NCBI RefSeq assembly: GCF_007856155.1
Contig: NZ_CP042266.1
Location: 3,844,001 to 3,908,000, forward strand
Length of the DNA stretch: 64,000 nt
Reading direction: 5' to 3'
From: Streptomyces qinzhouensis
GTDB taxonomy: Bacteria > Actinomycetota > Actinomycetes > Streptomycetales > Streptomycetaceae
In this document: positions 26,295 through 34,706 of the stretch, piece by piece
Numbering within the stretch: position 1 is the first letter of the stretch
Layout of the letters: every line of letters begins with the position of its first letter
Made by a program: the position numbers and the translations under genes
Notes under the pieces: generated by a model
What the model was told of the DNA's origin: nothing
Database searches by the model: none
Seen by the model: only the letters and a program-made list of their open reading frames with translations

Positions 26295-26440
26295 ACGCAC
26301 CTGCCCCGGTGAACCTGGATCGGGGTACAGCCGGTCTCTCGCCACACTGCCCACCCTCCGGTCGATAGCCCTGGCCCGCCCCGGTCCGCCGAGGGGTCCG
26401 CGGCTCGCTCGCTCCGCTCGCGCGCTGTCATTGGTCCTAT

Positions 26441-26965
26441 CTACTTCCGCAGCTCGATGACGGTCTTGCCGATCCGGATCGGCGCGCCCGGCGGAATCGG
26501 GGTCGGGGTGGTGAGCCGGGTCCGGTCGAGATAGGTGCCGTTGGTGGACCCGAGGTCCTCGACGATCCACTGGCCGTCACGGTCCGGGTAGATCCTGGCA
26601 TGCCTGCTGGACGCGTAGTCGTCGTCCAGCACGATCGTGGAGTCGTGTGCCCGGCCGAGGCTGATCGTCTGGCCCTGGAGCGCGACCGTGGTCCCGGTGA
26701 GGGTGCCCTCGGTGACGATCAGCTTGGTCGGGGCGCCGCGCCGCTGCCGGCCGCCGGACGGCGGCGGCTGCTGCTGGCGCTGCGGCGGTGGGGCCGCGGC
26801 GGCCTGGCGCTGCTGTGGCCGCGGCTCGGCACCGCGGCGCGAACCGCGCTGGGTGACCCGCGTACCGAACAGGTCGCTGCGGATGACCTGGACGGCCACG
26901 ATGACGAACAGCCACAGAACGGCCAGGAAACCCAGCCGCATGACCGTCAGGGTCAGCTCTGACAT
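26441..26965 (-). CDS. fhaB: FHA-domain protein FhaB
   Basis: A 174-residue protein with an N-terminal membrane helix (about 7-26), a Gln/Pro/Arg-rich linker and a forkhead-associated domain at about 85-170, which reads phosphothreonine. The typical FHA residues are present: SLGRAHDSTIVLDD, YASSRHARIY and EDLGSTNGTYLD. ATG 26965 is chosen because the frame upstream overlaps fhaA. In mycobacteria the homologue (FipA/FhaB) is a kinase substrate that helps septal wall synthesis; here it is inferred to receive PknB signals. Confidence 0.94.
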   Translation of the reverse strand: MSELTLTVMRLGFLAVLWLFVIVAVQVIRSDLFGTRVTQRGSRRGAEPRPQQRQAAAAPPPQRQQQPPPSGGRQRRGAPTKLIVTEGTLTGTTVALQGQTISLGRAHDSTIVLDDDYASSRHARIYPDRDGQWIVEDLGSTNGTYLDRTRLTTPTPIPPGAPIRIGKTVIELRK

Positions 26966-26975
26966 TGCCCCCGCT

Positions 26976-27824
26976 TCACCCTTCGGCTTGCCGGTAAACG
27001 ATGGTGGTGCTGCCCACGACGATCCGCGAGCCGTCGCGGAGCGTAGCGCGGGTGGTGTGCTGCCCGTCCACCACGATGCCGTTGGTGGATCCGAGATCCT
27101 GGATCGTCGGGGGCGTTCCGGTCCGGATCTCACAGTGCCGGCGCGAGACGCCGGGGTCGTCGATCCGCACATCGGCTTCGGTACTGCGACCCAGCACCAG
27201 CGTCGCGCGGGAGATCTGGTGGCGGGTGCCGTTGATCTCGATCCAGCACCTGACCTGGGCTCCGGGCAGCGGGCCCGGTCCGCCGGGCCTGCGGTCGGAG
27301 CCTACGGCCGCGAGGCCGGGGCGCCCGCCGCCGGGGGGCGGCGTGGACGGCATGGGAGGTGCGCCGGGCGGGCCGCCCGCGGGGCCCGCGGCGCGGGACG
27401 GATAACCGGCACCGCCGCGCTCGGGGCCGCGGTCGGACGACTGTGACGTACTCGACGCGAGGGTTCGGCTGCGGACCCGGTAGAGCCCGGTGTCCAGATC
27501 GTCGGCCTTCTCCAGATGGACCTTGATGGGGCCCATGAAGGTGTAGCGCTGCTGCTTGGCGTAGTCCCGCACCAGACCGGCCAACTCGTCGCCGAGCTGG
27601 CCCGAGTACGGGCTCAGCCGCTCGTAGTCGGGGGTGCTCAGCTCGACGATGAAGTCATTGGGTACGACCGTGCGGTCGCGGTTCCAGATCGTGGCGTTGT
27701 TGTCGCACTCGCGCTGGAGCGCGCCGGCGATCTCCACGGGCTGGACCTCGGACTTGAACACCTTGGCGAAGGTGCCGTTGACCATACCTTCGAGACGCTG
27801 CTCGAAACGCTTCAGAACTCCCAT
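26976..27824 (-). CDS. fhaA: FHA-domain protein FhaA (DUF3662-FHA)
   Basis: A 282-residue soluble protein starting at ATG 27824, seven bases after GGAGG. The DUF3662 domain fills about 1-125 (GVLKRFEQRLEGMVNGTFAKVF at the start), followed by a Gly/Pro-rich linker and an FHA domain at about 190-280 with LVLGRSTEADVRIDD, VSRRHCEI and QDLGSTNGIVVDG. It is the first gene of the fhaA-fhaB-pstP-ftsW-pbpA run. The mycobacterial homologue binds phosphorylated MviN and slows wall synthesis; the same role is plausible here. Confidence 0.95.
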   Translation of the reverse strand: MGVLKRFEQRLEGMVNGTFAKVFKSEVQPVEIAGALQRECDNNATIWNRDRTVVPNDFIVELSTPDYERLSPYSGQLGDELAGLVRDYAKQQRYTFMGPIKVHLEKADDLDTGLYRVRSRTLASSTSQSSDRGPERGGAGYPSRAAGPAGGPPGAPPMPSTPPPGGGRPGLAAVGSDRRPGGPGPLPGAQVRCWIEINGTRHQISRATLVLGRSTEADVRIDDPGVSRRHCEIRTGTPPTIQDLGSTNGIVVDGQHTTRATLRDGSRIVVGSTTIVYRQAEG

Positions 27825-28406
27825 CGGGCACCTCCTCCGGCGCTGCCGTCCTCATACTGCTTACTGATCGTATCCACGCGTCGGGAAATCGGCTGGTTCC
27901 CCTTGTCTGCCCCGTCTATGAGTGTCACCTCTCACACGGATCGTAGAGGCGGCTCGCTGCCAGTGTCCCGCACGCCGGGGGGACCGTGCGGGAGCGGGGC
28001 GAACGCCCGCTCCGGTGCACCCTGCGATCCCCCGGCTCCCGGCGGCTCCGGGGCTCGTGCGCGGGCCGCCCGGGGTCCTTCCGCTTGGGCCCGCGGCGGC
28101 GGCCGGGGCGTGGCCGGGACCGGCGCAGACCGGGAGGTCTTTCTTGGGGACCCGTTCCCTGTTCTCCGCCCCGCATTCCCGGCGCGGGCCCGCCCGGCGT
28201 TCCCGGCCGGTGTTCCCGATTGGTGTTCCCGGCCGGTGTTGCCGGTCGGGTCGCGGGCTCCGTGCCGGGTTCGGTGCGGACGGCCGGCCGGCGTGGACGG
28301 CCACGCCGGAAAGTGGTGTGAACCCACCCTCTCCAGCGTGCTAATCTTCTGATGTCGCCAAGGCGGACGCACCGGAAGGGGCCGAAGCCGAACAGCAACA
28401 CCCAAT
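27825..28406. other. Intergenic region between fhaA and tRNA-Leu
   Basis: About 580 bases. The fhaA promoter should lie in the AT-richer part around 27850-27950. The middle (27970-28320) is very GC-rich with GTTCCCGGCCGGTG-type short repeats and no supportable gene. Reading frames on either strand are low complexity. Confidence 0.5.
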
Positions 28407-28493
28407 GCGCGGGTGGCGGAATAGGCAGACGCGCTGGATTCAGGTTCCAGTGCCCGAAAGGGCGTGGGGGTTCAACTCCCCCCTCGCGCACCA
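28407..28493 (+). tRNA. tRNA-Leu (anticodon CAG), CCA encoded
   Basis: A class II tRNA. Acceptor GCGCGGG with CTCGCGC, D-arm TGGCGGAATAGGCAGACGC, anticodon CAG at 28441-28443 in loop TTCAGGT, a long variable arm TGCCCGAAAGGGCGT and T-arm GGGGGTTCAACTCCCCC. Discriminator A28490 is followed by encoded CCA, unlike the tRNA-Ile and tRNA-Ala genes here. Confidence 0.97.
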
Positions 28494-28496
28494 CGA

Positions 28497-28536
28497 CGAA
28501 ACGGTCGTCATCGTGATCACGATGGCGGCCGTTTCG
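28497..28536 (+). terminator. Terminator after tRNA-Leu
   Basis: CGAAACGG pairs with CCGTTTCG as the base of an extended hairpin (inner arms CATCGTGATCACGATG), starting four bases after the tRNA. Confidence 0.7.
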
Positions 28537-28722
28537 CTGTTTGTGCGTCCTTTTCCGTTCTTCTCTCATCACGGCCTTTCGTCCGTGCTTTCACCGTTTG
28601 CTCTGCCGTCGCTTTGTCATTGCGGGGCGGGGGCCCCGGCCGGGCCGGGGTCGACGTTCGTCGTTGCGGGGCGGGACGAAAGAGGGACGTCCGCCGGGTG
28701 CGGGGGTGCCTAGGGTGCCGGG

Positions 28723-30471
28723 GTGGAGACGGCGATGAAGCACGGGGCGGACCGACTGCGGCGGGGCTGGGACTGGCTGATGGAGCCTGATCCGTGGTCG
28801 CGCCGTTCCCCCTGGAAGGAGTCGGGGTACGCGCTGCTCCTGGCGGTGGTGTCCGTCGGGGCCGGGCTGCTGATGCGTGAGGCGTCCCCGGTGGGTCTCG
28901 GCTTTTTCGGGGCGGGTGTGGTGGTGCTCGCGCTGCTGCGGCGGCGTTTTCCCGCGACTGTGTTCCTGGTCACGAGCGCCTGCGCGGGGCCGCTGGCCGC
29001 CGGCATCTTCGTGCTGACGCCGATGGCCTGGTCGGCGGGGCGCCGGATCGAATCGTCCGGGCGGACGCTGGCCGCTTTCGTCGGCGCGTACGTCCTGCTG
29101 AGCGTGAGCGGGTTGCTGCTGGGCGGTGACACGGGTCTTTCGACGGTCTTGGGCATGGTGCTGAGCGCCCTGATCTATCTCGCCCTGGTCATCGTGCCGG
29201 GGCTCGCGGGCCGCTATCTGGCCCAGCGGCAGACGCTGCTGGACACGCTCCGGGAGCGCAATGCCCAGTTGCTGCGGGAGAGCCGGATGGTGGCGGGGCA
29301 GGCCCGGCTGCTGGAGCGGCAGCGGATCGCGCAGGACATGCACGACAGCCTCGGGCATCAGCTGGCGCTGATCGCCGTGCACACGGGGGCGCTGGAGGTG
29401 GACTCCGAGCTGACCGACCGGCAGCGGGAGGCCGTGGGGGTGCTGCGGCAGGCCTCCGTGGGCGCCATGCACGAGCTGCGGGAGGTCGTCGGCATCCTGC
29501 GGGAGGGCGAGCAGCCCGAGGCGGCGGCGGTCGACGAGTCGGGGCGGGCCGTGCGGGGCACGGCAGGGGTGGCGGCGCTGGTGGCGGCCGCCCGGGGCGC
29601 GGGCAGGCAGGTGGTGCTGCGGCATACCGGGGAGCGGCGTCCACTGGCCGCGGCGGCGGATCACGCGGCGTACCGGATCGTCCAGGAGTCGCTCACCAAT
29701 GCGTACAAGCATGCTCCGGGCGCGTCGATCGCGGTGGAGCTGCGGTACGAGCCCGATTCGCTGGTGGTGGAGATCGTCAACGGTCCGGCGGGGCCGGGGC
29801 GGGCGGGGGAGGTCGTCAGCGGGGGGCAGGGCCTGACCGGGCTGCGGGAGCGGGCCCGGCTGGTCGGCGGCATCGTCCATGCGGGCGCCGCCGACGGTGG
29901 TGGTTTCCGGGTGGCGGGGGTGCTGCCGTACGGGACGGGGGAGAAGGCGCCTTTCGTCGTACCGGAGGACGACTTTCCGCGGCAGTCCGCGGACGGCTCC
30001 CCGAGCGAGGGTGTTCCGGCGATGAACTGGAATGTGTCGGGACAGGAGCCGGTGATGGGCGAGATGTACGGGGCCGGCGGCGGACGCCGCAACACGCTGG
30101 GCGGGGTCGGGCTGGGATGTGGCATAGCGATGCTGGTGGTGGTGGTGATCGGGGCCGCGGTCGCGGTCGGGGGGTACTTCCTCGTCAAGTCGGCCGGCGA
30201 CAACCTGGTGAGCAAGGAGCGGTACGAGGAGATCGCGGTCGGCACGGCCGAGGAGGACGTACGGAAGGAGATGCCGTCCGGGGGCTCCTTCTGGACCTCG
30301 GGAATCCGTGATGCCGAGGGACACCCGAAGAAGCCCGAGAACTCCGAATGTCTGGTGGTGGTCTCGGAAGAGAGCGCCAGTGAATTCGACCGTGAGGCGG
30401 TGTTCAGGTTCTGCTTCCGGGACGGCAAGCTGATCGAAAAGGCCTCGTACGAGGTGACGGTGGATCTCTGA
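28723..30471 (+). CDS. NarL-type sensor histidine kinase with C-terminal membrane extension
   Basis: A 582-residue sensor kinase (GTG 28723; ATG 28735 is an alternative). Several membrane helices occupy about 34-165. The HisKA_3 domain follows, with phosphoacceptor His207 in QDMHDSLGHQL, then the ATPase with IVQESLTNAYKHA and the GQGLTGLRER box, ending near 410. Unusually, about 170 residues continue: a Gly-rich linker, another membrane helix at about 462-488 and an outside domain of about 90 residues (GTAEEDVRKEMPSGGSFW and two cysteines, CLVVV and FRFCFRDG). No stop or frameshift separates them. The response regulator gene follows 105 bases later. Confidence 0.9.
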   Translation: METAMKHGADRLRRGWDWLMEPDPWSRRSPWKESGYALLLAVVSVGAGLLMREASPVGLGFFGAGVVVLALLRRRFPATVFLVTSACAGPLAAGIFVLTPMAWSAGRRIESSGRTLAAFVGAYVLLSVSGLLLGGDTGLSTVLGMVLSALIYLALVIVPGLAGRYLAQRQTLLDTLRERNAQLLRESRMVAGQARLLERQRIAQDMHDSLGHQLALIAVHTGALEVDSELTDRQREAVGVLRQASVGAMHELREVVGILREGEQPEAAAVDESGRAVRGTAGVAALVAAARGAGRQVVLRHTGERRPLAAAADHAAYRIVQESLTNAYKHAPGASIAVELRYEPDSLVVEIVNGPAGPGRAGEVVSGGQGLTGLRERARLVGGIVHAGAADGGGFRVAGVLPYGTGEKAPFVVPEDDFPRQSADGSPSEGVPAMNWNVSGQEPVMGEMYGAGGGRRNTLGGVGLGCGIAMLVVVVIGAAVAVGGYFLVKSAGDNLVSKERYEEIAVGTAEEDVRKEMPSGGSFWTSGIRDAEGHPKKPENSECLVVVSEESASEFDREAVFRFCFRDGKLIEKASYEVTVDL

Positions 30472-30576
30472 GGCCGCACGGTCGGGCGCGATCCGGCGCC
30501 GGGACCGGTGCCGGGGCAGACTGGGGGCCGGCCGGAGGGTCCGGCTGGACGATGGTGAGGGTGAGGACGGGGTTTT

Positions 30577-31248
30577 ATGGCGGGGGAGCGGATCCGGGTC
30601 GTCATCGCGGATGACGAGCCGCTGATCAGGGCCGGTATTCGAATGATTCTCACCTCCGACCGGCAGATCGACGTGGTGGCCGAGGCGGCCAACGGCCGTG
30701 AGGCGGTGGAGGCCGCGCGTTCGCACGGAGCGGATGTGGTGCTGCTGGACATCCGGATGCCGGTGATGGACGGACTGACCGCCATGGGGGAGCTGCGGCG
30801 GGTGGTCCCCGGCACCAGGGTGATCATCCTGACCACCTTCGGTGAGCGGGAGAACGTTCTGCGGGCCCTGGAGTCGGGTGGCGCGGGTTTTCTGCTGAAG
30901 GACACCGCGCCCGCGGAGCTGATCGCCGCCGTACGGGCCGCGGTCGCCGGTGACGCCTATCTCTCCCCCGGGGCCACCCGGCATGTGATCGACCAGCTGG
31001 CGACGGGCCGGGCGGTCGGCCGGGCCGAGCAGGCCCGGGCGCGGATCGCCCAGTTGAGCGCGCGGGAGCGGGATGTTCTGGGACTGCTCGGTGAGGGGCT
31101 CTCCAACGCCGACGCGGGCAGACGGCTGCATATGAGCGAGGCCACGGTGAAGACCTACGTCAGCCGGATCCTGGCGAAGCTGGAGTGCGAGAACCGGGTG
31201 CAGGCGGCGCTGCTGGCACGGGACGCGGGGCTCGGACCTCAGGAGTGA
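30577..31248 (+). CDS. NarL/FixJ-family response regulator
   Basis: A 223-residue transcription regulator. The receiver domain (about 5-120) has Asp12/Asp13, the phosphoacceptor Asp58 in VVLLDIRMPVMDG, Thr near 88 in IILTTF and Lys near 108 in LLKDT. A LuxR-type helix-turn-helix sits at about 155-218 (LSARERDVLGLLGEGLSNADAGRRL). It is the obvious partner of the preceding kinase. Target genes are not apparent. parS-2 lies 38 bases after its stop. Confidence 0.95.
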   Translation: MAGERIRVVIADDEPLIRAGIRMILTSDRQIDVVAEAANGREAVEAARSHGADVVLLDIRMPVMDGLTAMGELRRVVPGTRVIILTTFGERENVLRALESGGAGFLLKDTAPAELIAAVRAAVAGDAYLSPGATRHVIDQLATGRAVGRAEQARARIAQLSARERDVLGLLGEGLSNADAGRRLHMSEATVKTYVSRILAKLECENRVQAALLARDAGLGPQE

Positions 31249-31286
31249 CGCCGGTCCGGTGAAGGCCGGCCGGCTGGTGCGGCGGT

Positions 31287-31300
31287 GTTTCACGTGAAAC
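31287..31300. promoter_or_regulatory. parS site 2 (ParB centromere site)
   Basis: GTTTCACGTGAAAC, perfect consensus, at the centre of a perfect 36-base palindrome (31276-31311). It lies 38 bases after the response regulator stop, where the arms could also terminate transcription. Confidence 0.93.
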
Positions 31301-31311
31301 ACCGCCGCACC

Positions 31312-31643
31312 GGTTCTTCTCTGCTTCTTCTCTGCCGGATGCCGACGGAGACCGGGGCGGGTTGCCCCCGACCGGGTCTGGGGACGTTGGGAGTTTCTTT
31401 TGGATCAGGCCGGATCAGTGAGCGGGGTCTGGTGCCGTGGATCGCAAGGCGGAGGAAGGAGTCCACGCGGAGCGTTGGCGACTGACGACAACGCGGCGAG
31501 GCGCGGTGCCAGGGCACGCGAGCCCGGCAAGATCCGAAAGAGACGACCTAGGGGACCTGGGCGGTACGGTCGGGGCGCCGGGGGACGGATCCCGGCCGAG
31601 GATTCCGGTGCGGGGCGCGGTACGGAGCGGCGGAGGCGGCGCG
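31312..31643. other. Spacer before the DUF2252 gene
   Basis: About 330 bases. An in-frame GTG at 31437 could extend the next gene by 69 residues, but the added sequence is low-complexity and lacks a ribosome site, so I treat the space as non-coding. No clear promoter is seen. Confidence 0.45.
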
Positions 31644-33161
31644 ATGGGCGGGGCTGAGACGGTGACGGCGGAGACGACGGCGGGAGTGCCCACGGTGGGA
31701 GGGGCGCGAAGAGCGGCAGAGGCGTTCCCGGGCGGTGCCGTGCGGGACGACGGTCCGCGGATCCCGGCCGTGCCCGGGTTCGCCCCGCGCGGCGGGACGG
31801 CCGGCGGGGCGGACACCGGGCCGAAGCAGGCGGGGAAGGCGCTGCGTGACCGGGTGCCGCGGTCCTCCCATGCCGCACTGGTCCTGCCCGCGGGCCGCCC
31901 CGACGCGGTCGCGGCCGTGGAGGAGTCGAGCCTGGGCCGGGTGCCGGAGCTGACGCCGATCCGGGTGGGGCGGATGGCCGCATCGCCGTTCGCCTTCCTG
32001 CGGGGCGCGGCCGGGCTGATGGCCCACGATCTGGTGGGCACGCCGGTGACGGGTGTGAGCGCCCAGGTGTGCGGTGACGCCCATGCGGCCAACTTCGGGC
32101 TGTACGGGGACGCACTGGGCAAGCTGGTGATGGACCTCAACGACTTCGACGAGACCGTGCCCGGGCCCTGGGAGTGGGATCTGAAGCGGCTGGCCGCCTC
32201 CCTGGTGCTGGCGGGGCGGGCCGCCGGTGCGGACGAGACGGTCTGCCGCAGCGCGGCCTTCGACGCCGTGGGCGCCTACCGGCGAACCCTGCGGCTGCTG
32301 GCGAAGCTGCCCGCCCTGGACGCGTGGAACGCGATCGCGGACGAGGAACTGGTCTCGCACACCGCCGCCCGGGATCTCGTGGGCACGCTGGAGCGGGTGT
32401 CGGAGAAGGCCCGCAACAACACCAGTGCCCGTTTCGCGGCGAAGTCGACGGAGGGTGCCACGGAGGCCGAGGGCGGCGGACGGCGGTTCGTCGATGCCGC
32501 CCCGGTGCTGCGCCGGGTGCCGGACGCGGAGGCCGCGGCGGTCGCCGGTGCGCTGGCGGAGTATCTGACGACGGTGGCGCCGGACCGGCGACCGCTGCTG
32601 GCGCGGTACGCGATCCACGATGTGGCGTTCCGGGTGGTGGGTACGGGCAGTGTGGGTACCCGCTCGTATGTGGTGCTGCTGCTGGACCACCGCGGTGACG
32701 CGCTGGTGCTCCAGGTGAAGGAGGCCCGGCCGTCGGCGCTGCTGCCGTATCTGCCGGCCGCCGGGTTCCGGGTGCCGGAGGCGGAGCACGAGGGGCGGCG
32801 GGTCGTGCTGGGGCAGAAGCGGATGCAGGTGGTCAGCGACCAGTTGCTGGGCTGGACCACGGTCGGTGGACGGCCGTTCCAGGTGCGGCAGTTCCGGAAC
32901 CGCAAGGGCAGCGTCGATCCGGCCGAGCTCTCGCCCGATCAGCTCGACGACTACGGCCGGATGACGGGCGCACTGCTGGCGCGGGCCCATACGCACAGCG
33001 CCGACCCCCGGCTGCTCGCCGGGTACTGCGGCCGCAGCGAGGAGCTGGACGAGGCGGTGGCCGCGTTCGCGGTGCTGTACGCGGACCGTACGGAGGCGGA
33101 TCACGCGGCTCTGGTGGCGGCGGTCAGGGGCGGACGTATCGCGGCTGAGCAGGGAGTGTGA
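31644..33161 (+). CDS. DUF2252 family protein
   Basis: A 505-residue protein. I use ATG 31644 because GGAGG lies eight bases upstream. About 65 disordered residues precede the DUF2252 core, which has kinase-like-fold signatures: VCGDAHAANFGLYGD (catalytic-loop-like), LVMDLNDFDETVPGPWEWDLKRLAAS and VLGQKRMQVVSDQLLGW. The family resembles aminoglycoside/choline kinase folds, but substrates are unknown. It is soluble with no signal peptide. A J-domain-like gene starts 33 bases downstream on the same strand. Confidence 0.87.
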   Translation: MGGAETVTAETTAGVPTVGGARRAAEAFPGGAVRDDGPRIPAVPGFAPRGGTAGGADTGPKQAGKALRDRVPRSSHAALVLPAGRPDAVAAVEESSLGRVPELTPIRVGRMAASPFAFLRGAAGLMAHDLVGTPVTGVSAQVCGDAHAANFGLYGDALGKLVMDLNDFDETVPGPWEWDLKRLAASLVLAGRAAGADETVCRSAAFDAVGAYRRTLRLLAKLPALDAWNAIADEELVSHTAARDLVGTLERVSEKARNNTSARFAAKSTEGATEAEGGGRRFVDAAPVLRRVPDAEAAAVAGALAEYLTTVAPDRRPLLARYAIHDVAFRVVGTGSVGTRSYVVLLLDHRGDALVLQVKEARPSALLPYLPAAGFRVPEAEHEGRRVVLGQKRMQVVSDQLLGWTTVGGRPFQVRQFRNRKGSVDPAELSPDQLDDYGRMTGALLARAHTHSADPRLLAGYCGRSEELDEAVAAFAVLYADRTEADHAALVAAVRGGRIAAEQGV

Positions 33162-33194
33162 CGGGAGGGGGCGGTGCGCCCGTAGGCTGGGCGG

Positions 33195-34136
33195 GTGACC
33201 CAGGAAGCGCCCGGCGGGCCGGTGGCCCGTAACGCCGACCAGAACGCCGCCGAGAACCCCGACGAGAGCTCTGCCCGGAACCCTGACCGGGACACGGCTC
33301 TGAGCGGGGGCGGGAGCGAGTCTCCGGACGACGGCTCCGGCGCGGTGGTGGCCGAGTCCGCCGAGCGGCCGGAGGCGCGGCTGGAGAGGGCCGTGCGCGC
33401 CGCCGAGCAGGCGCTGATCGAGTTCGAGATCGCGGTGGAGACGTTCCGGGTGGAGGTGGAGAACTTCTCCCGGCTGCACCACCAGAAGCTCGGGCCCATG
33501 TACACGCGGCTGGACGAGCTGGAGGCACAGATCGCGGAGGCCCGGGCGGCGCGTACGGGCGACCCGGAGGATCTGCGCAGGGCACAGGAGGCCCGGGCGG
33601 CGGTTCTGCCGATGCCGGGTGTGGACGAGCTGTTCCACGGCTGGATGGACGACGGCGGAATGTCCCCCGAGGCCGTGGCGATGCTGACCGGCCGGCAGGT
33701 GCGGGCACCGCAGCGGGTACGGCCGAGCGAGGAGGCCCGGCGCCTCTACCGCGAGCTGGCCCGTAAGGCGCATCCGGATCTGGCGCAGGAGGAGACGGAG
33801 CGGGCCCGCCGCGAGGAGTTCCTGACCCGGGTGAACGCCGCCTATGCGCTGGGCGACACCGAGTTGCTGCGGGAGCTGATCGCCGAATGGGACGCCGGTC
33901 CCCTGCCCGCCGGGGCGGGTCCGGGTGCGGCCGAGGAGCTGTACGCCCGGCTGGAGTGGCTGGCCGAGCGCAAGGAGCTGCTGGTGGTGATCGCCCGGGA
34001 GCTGGAGGAGGGCGCCATCGGGTCGATGCTGCGGATGGCTCCGGACGATCCCGACCGGTTGCTGGACGAGATCGCCGAGCAGTTGCTGGCCCGGGTCGCC
34101 GAGCGGGAGCGGGAGCTGGCCGCGCTCCTGGGCTAG
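33195..34136 (+). CDS. J-domain-like protein with coiled-coil N-terminal half
   Basis: A 313-residue protein from GTG 33195. Residues 1-55 are disordered (Asn/Asp/Pro-rich), 58-140 form a coiled coil, and about 172-225 resemble a DnaJ J-domain with the His-Pro-Asp motif in RKAHPDLAQEE near 193-195 and FLTRVNAAYALGD after it. The C-terminal helices (LEWLAERKELLVVIARELEEG) may mediate contacts. J-domains stimulate Hsp70 ATPase. No Hsp70 gene is adjacent; the atypical Hsp70 at 59933 is 26 kb away, and any link is speculation. Confidence 0.78.
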   Translation: MTQEAPGGPVARNADQNAAENPDESSARNPDRDTALSGGGSESPDDGSGAVVAESAERPEARLERAVRAAEQALIEFEIAVETFRVEVENFSRLHHQKLGPMYTRLDELEAQIAEARAARTGDPEDLRRAQEARAAVLPMPGVDELFHGWMDDGGMSPEAVAMLTGRQVRAPQRVRPSEEARRLYRELARKAHPDLAQEETERARREEFLTRVNAAYALGDTELLRELIAEWDAGPLPAGAGPGAAEELYARLEWLAERKELLVVIARELEEGAIGSMLRMAPDDPDRLLDEIAEQLLARVAERERELAALLG

Positions 34137-34204
34137 GGTTTTTTGGGGTTTTGGTCGGACCGGGCCGGAGTCCGGCCCGTTGCGTACGAGAAGAGGCTTG
34201 ACCC

Positions 34205-34549
34205 ATGAATTTCGCCGCACTGCCTACGGTGGCCGTCGCCGAAGTGCCGGCCGACGGGCTGATGCTGGATGTCCGGGAGGCCGACGAATGGCAGGCAGGC
34301 CATGTCGAGGGGGCGCTGCACGTGCCGATGAGCGGTTTTGTGGCGCGCTTCGGTGAGGTGACCCAGGCGGCCGAGGACGGTCGGCGCGTCTATGTGATGT
34401 GCCGGTCGGGCGGACGGTCGGCGCAGGTCACCGCCTATCTGGTTCAGCAGGGCATCGACGCGGCGAACATCGACGGCGGAATGTTCGCCTGGGAGGCCGC
34501 GGGACGCCCGATGGTGACGGACGACGGCGGCCCGGCGATCGTGGTCTGA
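34205..34549 (+). CDS. Rhodanese-like sulfurtransferase domain protein
   Basis: A 114-residue single rhodanese domain. Typical segments are LMLDVREADEWQAGHVEGALHVPM and the active-site loop CRSGGRS with Cys66, which carries a persulfide in active rhodaneses. The loop size fits thiosulfate or persulfide transferases rather than Cdc25-like phosphatases. It is soluble and stands alone between a J-domain-like gene and the convergent acyl-CoA dehydrogenase. The substrate is unknown. Confidence 0.92.
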   Translation: MNFAALPTVAVAEVPADGLMLDVREADEWQAGHVEGALHVPMSGFVARFGEVTQAAEDGRRVYVMCRSGGRSAQVTAYLVQQGIDAANIDGGMFAWEAAGRPMVTDDGGPAIVV

Positions 34550-34706
34550 CCCCGGGCCCTCTCCCGGACCGGACCGGGTGCGGTCAAGGCCGGGTCGGTC
34601 CGGGTCGGCGCCCGGCAGGATCCGGAAGAGAGCCCCGGGCGGGGTGGACCGGCCAGCGCGGCCGGTCTCGGTGTGCCCGGGTGGATGCGGGCCGCCGCGG
34701 CGGGCG

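Noticed and set aside
31519..34630. Near-identical 22-base strings (GCCCGGCARGATCCGRAAGAGA) at about 31520 and 34609
   Set aside because: A 20 of 22 match within 64 kb of GC-rich sequence is expected by chance; no flanking similarity extends it.
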